Assembly (NCBI GenBank): GCA_902518505.1
Contig: CABYGG010000003.1
Coordinates: 1-64,000 of the forward strand
Reading direction: 5' to 3'
Length of the DNA stretch: 64,000 nucleotides
From: an uncultured Alphaproteobacteria bacterium
Lineage (GTDB): Bacteria > Pseudomonadota > Alphaproteobacteria > HIMB59
The notes below the pieces were generated by a model, which searched no databases, was not told the origin of the DNA, and worked only from the letters and a program-made list of their open reading frames with translations. Both the position numbers and the translations under genes were made by a program. Position 1 is the stretch's first letter. The number at the start of each line of letters is the position of its first letter. Shown here in pieces: positions 49,513-57,641 of this stretch.

Positions 49513-50910
49513 TTAAAATAACTTTAAATATTCTTTGATTTCCCAATCAGTTGTAGTTGTATGATATCTAGACCACTCATCATATTTATATCCAATAAAA
49601 TTGTTTATCATAGCCTCAGAAAAAACTTTTTTAGTTAATTTATCAGCAGCAAAAGCGTCTACTGCCTCTAATAAATTTCTTGGCAATGTAGTAACCTCTT
49701 TTTTTTCTTTCTCGGTCAAATCATAAAGACTTTTATTAGTTGGTTTTGGGGGCTTCATTTTTTTGTCGATACCCTCTGTAACAGCTGCCGCTAATAAAGA
49801 AAAAGTTAAATAAGGATTTTGTGTTAAATCAGACGCCCTATTTTCTATACAATATCTATTTTGTGGTAGTCTTATCATAGCTGATCTATTATTACTGCCG
49901 TATGTCATGTGTGTGGGAGCCCATGTATGACGACCACCATCAAGGCCCTCAACTGTAGGAACAAATCCGTTATATGAGTTTACAGTCGGGCACGCTAGCG
50001 CTGTGATTGCTGCTCCATGTTTTAAAATTCCAGCGACAGCATTGTAGGCTTTATCAGAGAAATTATTTCCATTCTTATATATGTTATTATTTTTATTTTT
50101 AATTGATGCAACACTATGATTGATGTGAGCACCCGCCCTCCAATCACTAATGGTTGTCTTTGGCATAAATGATACAAAATATCCATATTTTTTTGCAACT
50201 TCCTTGAGCAATACTCTTAAAAATACAAATCTATCAGCCATCCCTAAAATATCTGTGTAACCGAAATCTAATTCATACTGGCCATATGCGCCCTCAGCAA
50301 CGACATCATGGAGATCCCATTTCAAATCATAATTTAAAATATCTATTATTTCTTTTAAAAAATGCATTCCATCTATTGAGTACTCTGAGTCATACCCAAA
50401 AGCTTGTCTTCTCAAATTTATAGGATCTCTGTCAATTGCTTTAACTGGTTTGTCACCCTCCCACTTCATTAAGAAAAATTCAGGTTCGATACCAACAAAA
50501 AATTTCAAGTCAGATTTAGCGCTTTCCTTTATTTGTTTTTTTAACGTCATTCTTGGGCAAACATCGTAAGGTTTGTCGTTCCAATATAAGTCTGCAAAAA
50601 CCCATGCACATGTTTTATCCCATGGACATATAACAAGACTATCCAAATCTGGCACAGGGATTTGATCATTATCTGCTGGAGTTAATTCTGGAACAAAGGA
50701 AACAGAATGAACAGCAAATTGAGGGCCTTTACCCATACAAAGATCCTCAAAATCAGATATAGGCATAGGCTTAGTTTTTGGACTACCCAGAAAATCAATC
50801 CAATTAGAATAAATGTATTTTACGCCTTTTTTTTCTAAATCCTTTTTTATTTTTCTAACTTTTTTTACATCAGGTAAGGCGTCTTTAAAATTTTCAAAAT
50901 ATTGACCCAA
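49513..50910 (-). CDS. Glutamine-synthetase-family ligase (type III / gamma-glutamyl ligase-like), paralogue A
   Basis: 465 residues with every GS catalytic landmark: GIEPEFFLM (E142, E144), AEGAYGQYELDF (E206, E213), AGAHINHS, NRSAMIRLP and the ENRASD ligand Glu-x-Arg (YCIENRASD). The N-terminal beta-grasp domain is divergent. Relatives (GlnT, PuuA, GmaS) join glutamate to ammonia, polyamines or methylamine. In this genome, whose GlnA has a TAG at the equivalent glutamate, this one keeps it. Operon with the MetX-like gene. Substrate unknown. Confidence 0.85.
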   Translation of the reverse strand: MGQYFENFKDALPDVKKVRKIKKDLEKKGVKYIYSNWIDFLGSPKTKPMPISDFEDLCMGKGPQFAVHSVSFVPELTPADNDQIPVPDLDSLVICPWDKTCAWVFADLYWNDKPYDVCPRMTLKKQIKESAKSDLKFFVGIEPEFFLMKWEGDKPVKAIDRDPINLRRQAFGYDSEYSIDGMHFLKEIIDILNYDLKWDLHDVVAEGAYGQYELDFGYTDILGMADRFVFLRVLLKEVAKKYGYFVSFMPKTTISDWRAGAHINHSVASIKNKNNNIYKNGNNFSDKAYNAVAGILKHGAAITALACPTVNSYNGFVPTVEGLDGGRHTWAPTHMTYGSNNRSAMIRLPQNRYCIENRASDLTQNPYLTFSLLAAAVTEGIDKKMKPPKPTNKSLYDLTEKEKKEVTTLPRNLLEAVDAFAADKLTKKVFSEAMINNFIGYKYDEWSRYHTTTTDWEIKEYLKLF

Positions 50911-50986
50911 GTTAGTTTCCTCCTAAAATTTAAATCTTATCGAATTGAAATTATATGACCATAATATAAAATTACTACTTCAAATT

Positions 50987-51232
50987 ATGAATATTGATTA
51001 CTTTAAAAAATCATGGATTAAATTTTACAAAAGAGGCTTTATGATGGGATTTTTTGTTTTAACTTTTATACTCACTGTTGATCAGTTTTTACAGACACCA
51101 CTTTTTTTTAGCAAGATTACAGATATAAAAGTATTTATGTTCATCATATCCACTATTTTTTTTGCAGCAGTTTTTTGTGGTCTTTTAGCAGTGATTTTTT
51201 TATCACTAATTATGATCGCTACTAAAAAATAA
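50987..51232 (+). CDS. Small two-helix membrane protein, unknown function
   Basis: 81 residues if started at ATG 50987; an in-frame TTG at 50945 would add 14 residues of poor quality. A short basic N-terminus (KKSWIKFYKRG) precedes two hydrophobic segments (about residues 18-31 and 48-77). Divergent from paralogue A of the GS-like ligases and ending at the base before the stop of the convergent amidotransferase. No family recognised. Confidence 0.55.
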   Translation: MNIDYFKKSWIKFYKRGFMMGFFVLTFILTVDQFLQTPLFFSKITDIKVFMFIISTIFFAAVFCGLLAVIFLSLIMIATKK

Positions 51233-51973
51233 TTATAATTTAATATTTTCTAACCAATTTAGTAATTCAAGTTCTCTATTAAATTGATCTTCATTTTCAA
51301 AACTTTGCAATTTATTTAATAATGCTTCAAATTCATTTTCACTCATAATCTTTAAATAATTTCTTTTCCAATAACTCATTAATTTACCGATATAGTTGTA
51401 TGGTAGTTCTGGATGATATTGAGTACAAAATATGTTTTGTTTTTTATGACATATAGATTGAATAGAATGATTATTCTCAGAAATTATGTCAAAGTCCTTG
51501 GGAAGAGTTTCTAAACTATCGTAATGATGACCAGGGGCAGTAAATAAATTTTTTTTATTTTTATAAACAAAATGATTTTTTATAATTTTTATTTTTTCAG
51601 AATATCCAAACTCTGGACTCATAGAACTTGATATTTTTCCTCCAAATGCTGTTACAGCCACTTGAAGACCCCAACAACTTCCCCAAATTGGTCTTTCTAG
51701 AGTTGCTATTCTATCAAATATCTTCAACTGATTTTTATTGTGATCATTGTCATTGTAAATATTACCTAGACCTCCGGTCCATAAAAAGGCATCGTAATCT
51801 TCAAAACTAAATTTATTTACATCCTCAATGTAAGGTTTATAAACCGAGATATTTGAGAGGGGATATTGCTTTTTTATAATTTCTTCAAAAAAACTATATT
51901 GATAAGAAGAATTTGATTTAACATGTTCATTATCATGGTTTTTATCCATGCCACTGATAATTAATAAATTCAA
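51233..51973 (-). CDS. Class I glutamine amidotransferase-like protein
   Basis: 246-residue stand-alone GATase-1 domain: nucleophile elbow WGSCWGLQVA (Cys near residue 99) and the His-Glu pair in CTQYHPELPY (about 189). Overall pattern is that of GuaA-type amidotransferase-like proteins; these can hydrolyse glutamine or other gamma-glutamyl amides. PuuD, which cleaves gamma-glutamyl-GABA, belongs to the wider class, so with GS-like ligases on both sides a gamma-glutamyl hydrolase role is attractive. Inference from context only. Confidence 0.8.
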   Translation of the reverse strand: MNLLIISGMDKNHDNEHVKSNSSYQYSFFEEIIKKQYPLSNISVYKPYIEDVNKFSFEDYDAFLWTGGLGNIYNDNDHNKNQLKIFDRIATLERPIWGSCWGLQVAVTAFGGKISSSMSPEFGYSEKIKIIKNHFVYKNKKNLFTAPGHHYDSLETLPKDFDIISENNHSIQSICHKKQNIFCTQYHPELPYNYIGKLMSYWKRNYLKIMSENEFEALLNKLQSFENEDQFNRELELLNWLENIKL

Positions 51974-51982
51974 GTTTTCTGT

Positions 51983-52153
51983 TTATTTATGTCTAGAGAA
52001 TTTCTTTTTTAAAATCAATTCGTTATCTTTTTTTGCTATTTTTCTTAAAATAAAAATCATAAATGCAATCCAAATAACTGCTGCTACTAGTTTATTTTCA
52101 GCTATTGATTGAATGAGATTTTGAAAAAAGAGATTTGAAGTGTTGTAATCCAT
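51983..52153 (-). CDS. 56-residue single-helix microprotein downstream of amt
   Basis: Minus-strand frame starting ATG 52153 (MDYNTSNLFFQN) and ending TAA at 51983. A hydrophobic stretch (VAAVIWIAFMIFIL, about residues 23-36) is followed by a strongly basic tail (RKIAKKDNELILKKKFSRHK). Its start lies 7 bases past a strong hairpin (52160-52185) and has no visible Shine-Dalgarno. Second gene after amt on the same strand, filling most of a 415-base gap. No family recognised; modest support. Confidence 0.45.
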   Translation of the reverse strand: MDYNTSNLFFQNLIQSIAENKLVAAVIWIAFMIFILRKIAKKDNELILKKKFSRHK

Positions 52154-52159
52154 TTATTA

Positions 52160-52185
52160 TAAGGCGGGGATAATTCCCCGCCTTA
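52160..52185 (-). terminator. Strong GC-rich hairpin between the two amt microproteins
   Basis: Perfect 11-base inverted repeat (52160-52170 and 52175-52185, arms TAAGGCGGGGA/TCCCCGCCTTA) with a 4-base loop, striking in such AT-rich DNA. It lies just after the stop of the 57-residue gene. On the minus strand only ATAATAAATG follows, with no U run, so it may be a weak terminator, an mRNA 3'-end stabiliser, or a gate over the next start codon. Confidence 0.6.
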
Positions 52186-52194
52186 AATTATACA

Positions 52195-52368
52195 TTATTT
52201 TGTTTTTTTTGCAGTATCAGACTCGTGTCTTGCTGTTGCCATAGTGACTAGCACGCATAGAGCAATAACAAAAAGGGTCCAAAATATCAGTGCACCTTCA
52301 CTGTTGGCATATGTGAAATAAGCGTCCACACCTTCCCAACTGTTTTCAGGTCCTGGAAATGTATTCAT
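52195..52368 (-). CDS. 57-residue Amt-associated membrane microprotein
   Basis: ATG 52368 to TAA 52195, right after amt (20-base gap) with GGAGAA six bases before the start. The sequence starts MNTFPGPENSWEGVDAYFTY, then one transmembrane helix (about residues 26-45, ALIFWTLFVIALCVLVTMAT) and a charged tail (ARHESDTAKKTK). A good ribosome site, a well-formed helix and co-linear placement make it very likely real. No family recognised; a small channel partner or assembly factor for the Amt protein is a hypothesis. Confidence 0.68.
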   Translation of the reverse strand: MNTFPGPENSWEGVDAYFTYANSEGALIFWTLFVIALCVLVTMATARHESDTAKKTK

Positions 52369-52388
52369 ATTTTCTCCTTCCTTATATG

Positions 52389-53666
52389 TTACTGATATGC
52401 CTTGAGATTTAACTCAGCGCTATCAATACCTGCTTTTTGAACTGCATCGGGTACACGTAACCAATTCATCATTTTCATAATGAATGATAAACCGTAACCA
52501 GGTACAAATCCTACTAAGAACATGACTATACATCCAACTAACTGTCCACCAAAACTTGTTGGAGGAATATCACCAGATGCTGGATAGCCTGATGCAAATA
52601 ATCCCATTGCAATCACACCCCATATACCGGCAACTCCGTGAACAGAGATAGCTCCTACTGGATCATCGATCTTGAAAACACTATGTAACCAATTATTCGC
52701 AGGAATAATTATTACACCGCCAACAAAACCAAGAACAAAGGCTAATCCTGGATACCAAACATCAAGTCCCGACGCACAGGAGAATATACCTGCAAGTCCA
52801 CCTGACATCATCCAGAATGGGTTACCTTTACTCATCCAAAATGCACCAATCATTCCACCGCCAAGACCCATTAGGGTATTGAATGCGAAAGAAGATAGTG
52901 TTGCTGGAGCACCGTAAATGTTTATCCAACCACCAAACTCTGCACCTGCCCAAATTAAACAACCACCGAGGAATCCGAAGAAACCAACAATAATCATTAA
53001 AAGGCCTATAAATGAGAAACGAAGGTCGTGACCCTCAATCTCATTCGCAGAACCGTCAGCATTGTATTTACCAACTCTAGGACCTAAGTTTAAGACAACT
53101 CCGAAAGCAAACCAACCTGCTACCATGTGAACAACACCAGCTGCTCCAACATCATGATATCCAAATTGTGTTACTAACCATCCATCAGGATGCCAGCCCC
53201 AAGAAGCGGCTAAGATCCAAGCTACTGATCCTAAAACAACAGCTAAGAAAGTAAATGAGCTAATTCTTATTCTCTCAAGAACAGATCCTGAAAAAATAGA
53301 TGCCGTTGTACAAGCAAATAATGTAAATGCCGCCCAGAAAACACCTGTGGCTTGGTCACTTAACATTGGTCCCATTGATACGTTCCAAGGGGTTCCATAA
53401 CCATCAAGTGCTATTGGAGTAAATCCCTCTGGAAATGCAAGATAAATATACCAACCAAATAACCAGAAGGTTGGTATCATAAACGCGAACGCTAAAAGGT
53501 TTTTTGTAGCTGAAGAGACCGCGTTTTTAAAACGAGACGATCCTACTTCATACATCAAGAAACCTACGTGAATTGCAATCATTAACGCAGTACACCACCA
53601 ATAGTAAGCTTCCATACTGACGTTCGCTTGCATCATCACGTACGATTCAAGTTCTTCAAGTGTCAT
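52389..53666 (-). CDS. amt: Ammonium transporter (Amt family), divergent member
   Basis: 425-residue, about eleven-helix Amt/MEP/Rh channel. The family opening is HVGFLMYEVGSSRFKNAV (about residues 33-50). Channel landmarks: D172 and H180 in YHDVGAAGVVH, and H343 in ISVHGVAG, the twin pore histidines. Strong GGAG before the ATG. It differs from typical AmtB in its long N-terminus and tryptophan-rich first helix, so methylammonium or other small amines are possible substrates. Divergent from GS-like paralogue B and followed by two microproteins. Confidence 0.9.
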   Translation of the reverse strand: MTLEELESYVMMQANVSMEAYYWWCTALMIAIHVGFLMYEVGSSRFKNAVSSATKNLLAFAFMIPTFWLFGWYIYLAFPEGFTPIALDGYGTPWNVSMGPMLSDQATGVFWAAFTLFACTTASIFSGSVLERIRISSFTFLAVVLGSVAWILAASWGWHPDGWLVTQFGYHDVGAAGVVHMVAGWFAFGVVLNLGPRVGKYNADGSANEIEGHDLRFSFIGLLMIIVGFFGFLGGCLIWAGAEFGGWINIYGAPATLSSFAFNTLMGLGGGMIGAFWMSKGNPFWMMSGGLAGIFSCASGLDVWYPGLAFVLGFVGGVIIIPANNWLHSVFKIDDPVGAISVHGVAGIWGVIAMGLFASGYPASGDIPPTSFGGQLVGCIVMFLVGFVPGYGLSFIMKMMNWLRVPDAVQKAGIDSAELNLKAYQ

Positions 53667-53861
53667 TATATGATCTCCTTATAAATTATTACTTTTTATT
53701 TTTATAAAAATAAAAAAGGACAGAGAAAAAATCTTTTTACAACTTTATAGAATCTTCTTTCCTGTACTTTTATGTATTTTACTTTTAATTGACTTAATTA
53801 TAAAATCAAAAGAAGTTAATTAATGTTAAAAAAAGATTGAGTTCAATTGTTTTTTTAATGG

Positions 53862-53878
53862 TATGCACGATTTGCATA
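53862..53878. promoter_or_regulatory. Palindrome in the amt / GS-like intergenic region
   Basis: TATGCA, five bases, TGCATA lies 21 bases before the ATG of the GS-like gene at 53900, in the 233-base divergent gap that must hold promoters for both genes. It is a plausible operator for a nitrogen or amine regulator. The rest of the gap is AT-rich with no further clear motif except GGAG before each start. Confidence 0.35.
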
Positions 53879-53899
53879 TTCAAATAGAGGAGATATATA

Positions 53900-55207
53900 A
53901 TGGCAACTAACCTTCACCAATTTGCTAAAAAAAATGGTGTCAAATATTTTTTTGTAAGCTTTGTAGATTTATTTGGGGTGCTTAGATCAAAGCTTGTACC
54001 TGCAACAGCTATAGATGAAATTCAATCTGAAGGAGCTGGATTTGCTGGTTTTGCAACATGGCTTGATATGTCTCCAGCTGACTCTGATATGTTTGGTATG
54101 CCTGATGGTGATAGTGTTATCCAGCTTCCTTGGAATAAAGAAATAGCTTGGGTTGCCTCTGATTTGTATATGGATGGTAAACCAGTAGAAACTTCACCAA
54201 GAATAGCCCTAAAAAGACAAATAGAAAAAGCAGCTAAAAAAAATCTTTATATGAAGTCAGGTGTTGAATGTGAATTTTTTCTGGTCAATGAAGACGGGAC
54301 ATCTTTATCAGATCAAAGGGATACGCAAGCAAAACCATGCTATGACTCCTCTGCTTTAATGAGAAGATATGATGTTATCACTGAGATATGTGACTCAATG
54401 ATTGCACTAGGATGGAAACCTTACCAAAACGATCATGAGGATGCGAATGGGCAATTTGAAATGAACTGGGATTTCTCGGATTGTTTAGTAACCGCAGATA
54501 GACATGCTTTTTTTAAATTCATGGTAAAATCTATTGCAGAAAAACATTCATTAAGGGCAACTTTCATGCCCAAACCTTTTACAAATTTAACTGGTAATGG
54601 CTGTCATTGTCATATTTCTATTTGGGATAAATCTGGCAAAAAAAATATGTTTTTAGATAAAAAAGATGAATTAGGTTTATCCAAAACTGGTTACAATTTC
54701 TTAGGTGGAATAATGGAAAGTGCGGACAAAATGGCTGCTGTTTTTAATCCAACTGTAAACTCCTATAAAAGAATTAACGGTAGTGTAACAACATCAGGTG
54801 CAACTTGGTCGCCAAGCTCGATTACTTGGGCAGGTAACAACAGGACACACATGGTAAGAGTTCCTGGAGCAGGTAGATTTGAATTAAGATTAATGGATGG
54901 AGCTACAAATCCTTATTTACTTCAAGCAGGTATTTTACTTTTAGGTTTGGACGGTTTAAATAATAAAAGAGACCCTGGAAAACGATTAGATATTAATATG
55001 TACACAGAGGGTCACAAGGCTGGGAAAGTAAAAAAATTGCCATTAAATCTACTTGATGCAATACGTGATTTTGATAAATCAAAAATCATTAGAGCAGGTT
55101 TTGGTGATGATTTAGTTAATAGTTATGTCAAACTAAAAAATCAAGATTGGGGTACTTTTAATAAACACCTTTCTAGTTGGGAAAGAGAGACAACTCTAGA
55201 TTGTTAA
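53900..55207 (+). CDS. Type III glutamine synthetase / gamma-glutamylmethylamide synthetase-like ligase, paralogue B
   Basis: 435 residues, the GlnT/GmaS length and pattern: YFFVSFVDLFGVLRSKLVP, GAGFAGFATWLDMSPADSD, VECEFFLV (E123, E125), DHEDANGQFEMNW (E180, E187), NGCHCHISIWD and RFELRLMDGATNPY with the metal-ligand Glu and active-site Arg. GmaS makes gamma-glutamylmethylamide from methylamine; GlnT has weaker glutamine synthetase activity. Divergently paired with amt and followed seven bases later by an unknown gene. Of the three paralogues it is the best GmaS/GlnT candidate. GGAG in front of the ATG. Confidence 0.86.
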   Translation: MATNLHQFAKKNGVKYFFVSFVDLFGVLRSKLVPATAIDEIQSEGAGFAGFATWLDMSPADSDMFGMPDGDSVIQLPWNKEIAWVASDLYMDGKPVETSPRIALKRQIEKAAKKNLYMKSGVECEFFLVNEDGTSLSDQRDTQAKPCYDSSALMRRYDVITEICDSMIALGWKPYQNDHEDANGQFEMNWDFSDCLVTADRHAFFKFMVKSIAEKHSLRATFMPKPFTNLTGNGCHCHISIWDKSGKKNMFLDKKDELGLSKTGYNFLGGIMESADKMAAVFNPTVNSYKRINGSVTTSGATWSPSSITWAGNNRTHMVRVPGAGRFELRLMDGATNPYLLQAGILLLGLDGLNNKRDPGKRLDINMYTEGHKAGKVKKLPLNLLDAIRDFDKSKIIRAGFGDDLVNSYVKLKNQDWGTFNKHLSSWERETTLDC

Positions 55208-55214
55208 ATTATTA

Positions 55215-55769
55215 ATGACACCTGAAGTTTTACAAGAAAAGTTTCTTGATTGGCAATGTCAATCTAGAATTCAGGCATTTAGAACACAAAATGGTAGACC
55301 AAACTCATCTATGGCACCAATATTACTTGATAAGAAAGGAAATGAACTTCTAAGAATTATTGTTGTAATTTCAGAAAATGATCCTGTAAACACGACAAAA
55401 CTGTTTGAACACACATTTAAACGAACTTACGATCCAGCTGATCGATTTGATAAAATGAATAAATTTTTATCTTCTGAATATTTTATGGATAAAGATAAAT
55501 TTTCAGACTCTTTATTTGCTACTTTTCCAAAAAACTCAAGTATCTCAAAAAAAGTAGTTAAAGACGGCTCATGTATCTTAGATTTTATTCACCTTTCTAC
55601 AAATTATAGATTGTCATGCTCTCCTTTTATTCTCGATAAAAATGAGGAACATTGGGAAAATATTTTTTGGCATAATAAAAATTTTAATCCTGGTTTGGGA
55701 AATGACATTGATGTTATAAAATTTATTCCAAACTGGAAAAAATCTAAATTAATAAGAATTAAAGATTAA
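55215..55769 (+). CDS. Unknown protein co-transcribed with GS-like paralogue B
   Basis: 184 residues, soluble, with no signal or membrane segment. I do not recognise a family. Visible features are WQCQSRIQAFRTQNGRPNSS near the N-terminus, a strand-rich middle (LLRIIVVISENDP) and an aromatic, aspartate-rich C-terminus (HWENIFWHNKNFNPGLG). Starts 7 bases after the GS-like stop, and a two-way terminator follows, so it is probably a dedicated partner of that ligase. Confidence 0.7.
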   Translation: MTPEVLQEKFLDWQCQSRIQAFRTQNGRPNSSMAPILLDKKGNELLRIIVVISENDPVNTTKLFEHTFKRTYDPADRFDKMNKFLSSEYFMDKDKFSDSLFATFPKNSSISKKVVKDGSCILDFIHLSTNYRLSCSPFILDKNEEHWENIFWHNKNFNPGLGNDIDVIKFIPNWKKSKLIRIKD

Positions 55770-55782
55770 AATATTTGATAGT

Positions 55783-55806
55783 ATAAGGGAGCAAAGGCTC
55801 CCTTAT
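55783..55806. terminator. Bidirectional intrinsic terminator
   Basis: Ten-base perfect inverted repeat (55783-55792 and 55797-55806, arms ATAAGGGAGC/GCTCCCTTAT) with loop AAAG, flanked by TTATTTATTT on the plus side and an AT-rich run (ATACTATCAAATATTTTAAT) on the minus side. It separates the convergent 55215-55769 and 55821-56297 genes. Confidence 0.75.
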
Positions 55807-55820
55807 TTATTTATAAAATT

Positions 55821-56297
55821 TTACTCAACTAACTTAAAGTTCTCGCCCTTAGCGTATGTTCTTTTTAACTGTACCAAGGGATGATTAGGTGACATTTGAA
55901 ACTTAATTAAAAGTTCTCTTGCTAACATATCTCTATCTTGTTGGTTTTTTGGAAGTTTAATCTTCTTTGGTAAAGTTATCCAAGCGTTTGCATTTCTGTC
56001 AAACACAGCAGGGGTATCACCTTCAAAACCCATATGTATGTCCTCTAACCAATTTAAATCATCCCAGCCCATAATTTCGATATATTGTTTAAGAAATGGT
56101 GTTAAGTGCTTGTAATCAGGAATTAAGTTAACATCATAACGATAGCCAATATGCTGGCCAATCATTTTTTCTCTTGATGTTTTAATTTCCTTATCTTTTA
56201 ATTTAGCTCCGCCGACAACTTGATAACCTTTTGACTTAGTAGGTTTTTTTGATTTTGCAGAAGTTGATTTCTTTTTTGTAACTTTCTTTTTAACCAT
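55821..56297 (-). CDS. Unknown 158-residue protein with a lysine-rich tail, last gene of the split glutamate-synthase operon
   Basis: The first 40 residues are almost all K, S, T and G (VKKKVTKKKSTSAKSKKPTK), like a disordered tail that could bind nucleic acid or an acidic partner. The rest is a compact domain with HIGYRYDVNLIPDYKHLTPF, MGWDDLNWLEDIH and HPLVQLKRTYAKGENFKLVE. No family recognised. Nine bases after the FMN-domain gene, in the same transcript, suggesting a fourth subunit or assembly factor of the complex. GGAG before the ATG. Confidence 0.72.
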   Translation of the reverse strand: MVKKKVTKKKSTSAKSKKPTKSKGYQVVGGAKLKDKEIKTSREKMIGQHIGYRYDVNLIPDYKHLTPFLKQYIEIMGWDDLNWLEDIHMGFEGDTPAVFDRNANAWITLPKKIKLPKNQQDRDMLARELLIKFQMSPNHPLVQLKRTYAKGENFKLVE

Positions 56298-56306
56298 AAT
56301 ACTCTC

Positions 56307-57641
56307 CTAAATTGAGTGGTAGTTATCTACACCTACTGTTAAATCTGTACCAGCTAATGGAACTTTAGCCATTGCTGATGACTCCATTGTCAATGCAGCT
56401 AGATCTTCTGGCTCAAGTGAGTGAATGTTTGTCTTACCACATGCTCTTGCTAACATTTGGCACTCAAGAGTCATAGTGCTAAGCAAATTATAAACTCTTT
56501 CTGCTGCCTCTGTTGGGTCTAATCTACTTCTAAGAACAGGATCCTGTGTGGCCACACCAACTGGACATCTACCAGTATGACAGTGATAGCAGTAACCTGC
56601 CTCCACTCCCATTTCTTTTTCATAATCAGCTTCTGGAATATCTTTGTTACAGTTCAGTGCTACTAATCCAGCTGTACCGATGGCAATAGCATCTGCCCCA
56701 AGAGCTAAGGCTTTAGCCATATCAGCTCCATCTCTAATACCTCCAGCAAATACTAATGATATTTCACCAGTTTTTCCCACATCGTCCAAAGCTCTTCTTG
56801 CTTCTCTAATTGCACCAATACCAGGAATACCAGTATTAGCTGCTGCAATGTGTGGACCAGCTGCTGTTGAACCTTCCATAGAGTCTAAAAATATAGAGTC
56901 AGGGTCACATTTTGCTGCCATTCTAACATCGTCATAAACTCTTGATGCACCTAATTTCAATTGAATTGGCACTTGATTGTCAGTTAATTCTCTTAATTCT
57001 TGAACCTTAAGAGCTAAATCGTCTGGTCCCATCCAGTCTGGGTGTCTAGCAGGTGATCTTTGATCAATACCAGCAGGTAACGATCTCATCTCAGCTACTT
57101 GGTCAGTAACTTTCTGGCCCATTAAGTGACCACCCATCCCAACTTTTTGACCTTGGCCAATGAAAACCTCAATAGCGTCAGCTAATTGAGCATGGTGTGG
57201 GTTGAAGCCATACCTGGATTGAATACATTGATAATACCATTTGTGAGAGTACCTTCTCTCATCAGGTATCATACCCCCTTCTCCAGAGCAAGTTGCACTT
57301 CCAGCCATTGATGAACCTCTAGCTAAAGCAGTTTTTGCTTCATAAGAAAGAGCACCAAAACTCATACTTGTTATGTAAACAGGAATATCAAGTTTGATAG
57401 GGTTTTTTGCTCTAGGACCTATTATTGTTTCTGTTAGACACTTCTCTCTATAACCTTCAATAACAAATCTTGTTAATGTGCCTGGTAAAAAAACTAAATC
57501 ATCCCAGTGAGGAATTTTTTTCATTAACGCCATACCACGCATACGATAACGACCAAGTTGTGATTTGATATGAATGTCGTCCATTACCTCGGGGGTAAAA
57601 ATTGAGTTTTGTCCTAATAATTGTGTATTACGTTTTGCCAT
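56307..57641 (-). CDS. Glutamate-synthase central/FMN domain protein (MgsC/GlxD-like)
   Basis: 444 residues matching the FMN-binding half of the GOGAT large subunit. SFGALSYEAKTALARG (about residues 94-109), GMGGHLMGQKV, IQLKLGASRVYDD, LVFAGGIRDGADMAKALALGADA (about 296-318) form the TIM barrel. The Fe-S motif is GYCYHCHTGRCPVGVATQDP with C351, C354 and C359. In the N-methylglutamate pathway the homologue MgsC, with MgsA and MgsB, forms N-methylglutamate. Its start abuts the mgsB-like stop. Electron donor unknown; the GltD small subunit is not seen. Confidence 0.9.
   Translation of the reverse strand: MAKRNTQLLGQNSIFTPEVMDDIHIKSQLGRYRMRGMALMKKIPHWDDLVFLPGTLTRFVIEGYREKCLTETIIGPRAKNPIKLDIPVYITSMSFGALSYEAKTALARGSSMAGSATCSGEGGMIPDERRYSHKWYYQCIQSRYGFNPHHAQLADAIEVFIGQGQKVGMGGHLMGQKVTDQVAEMRSLPAGIDQRSPARHPDWMGPDDLALKVQELRELTDNQVPIQLKLGASRVYDDVRMAAKCDPDSIFLDSMEGSTAAGPHIAAANTGIPGIGAIREARRALDDVGKTGEISLVFAGGIRDGADMAKALALGADAIAIGTAGLVALNCNKDIPEADYEKEMGVEAGYCYHCHTGRCPVGVATQDPVLRSRLDPTEAAERVYNLLSTMTLECQMLARACGKTNIHSLEPEDLAALTMESSAMAKVPLAGTDLTVGVDNYHSI

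Noticed and set aside
52160..52185. Classic rho-independent terminator of amt on the minus strand
   Set aside because: The stem is strong but no U run follows; I report it as a hairpin with several possible roles.
53850..53885. Sigma54 promoter (GG-GC) before the GS-like gene at 53900
   Set aside because: GCACG and TTGC are present, but the G to C distance is 10 rather than 12 bases and the GG doublet is missing.
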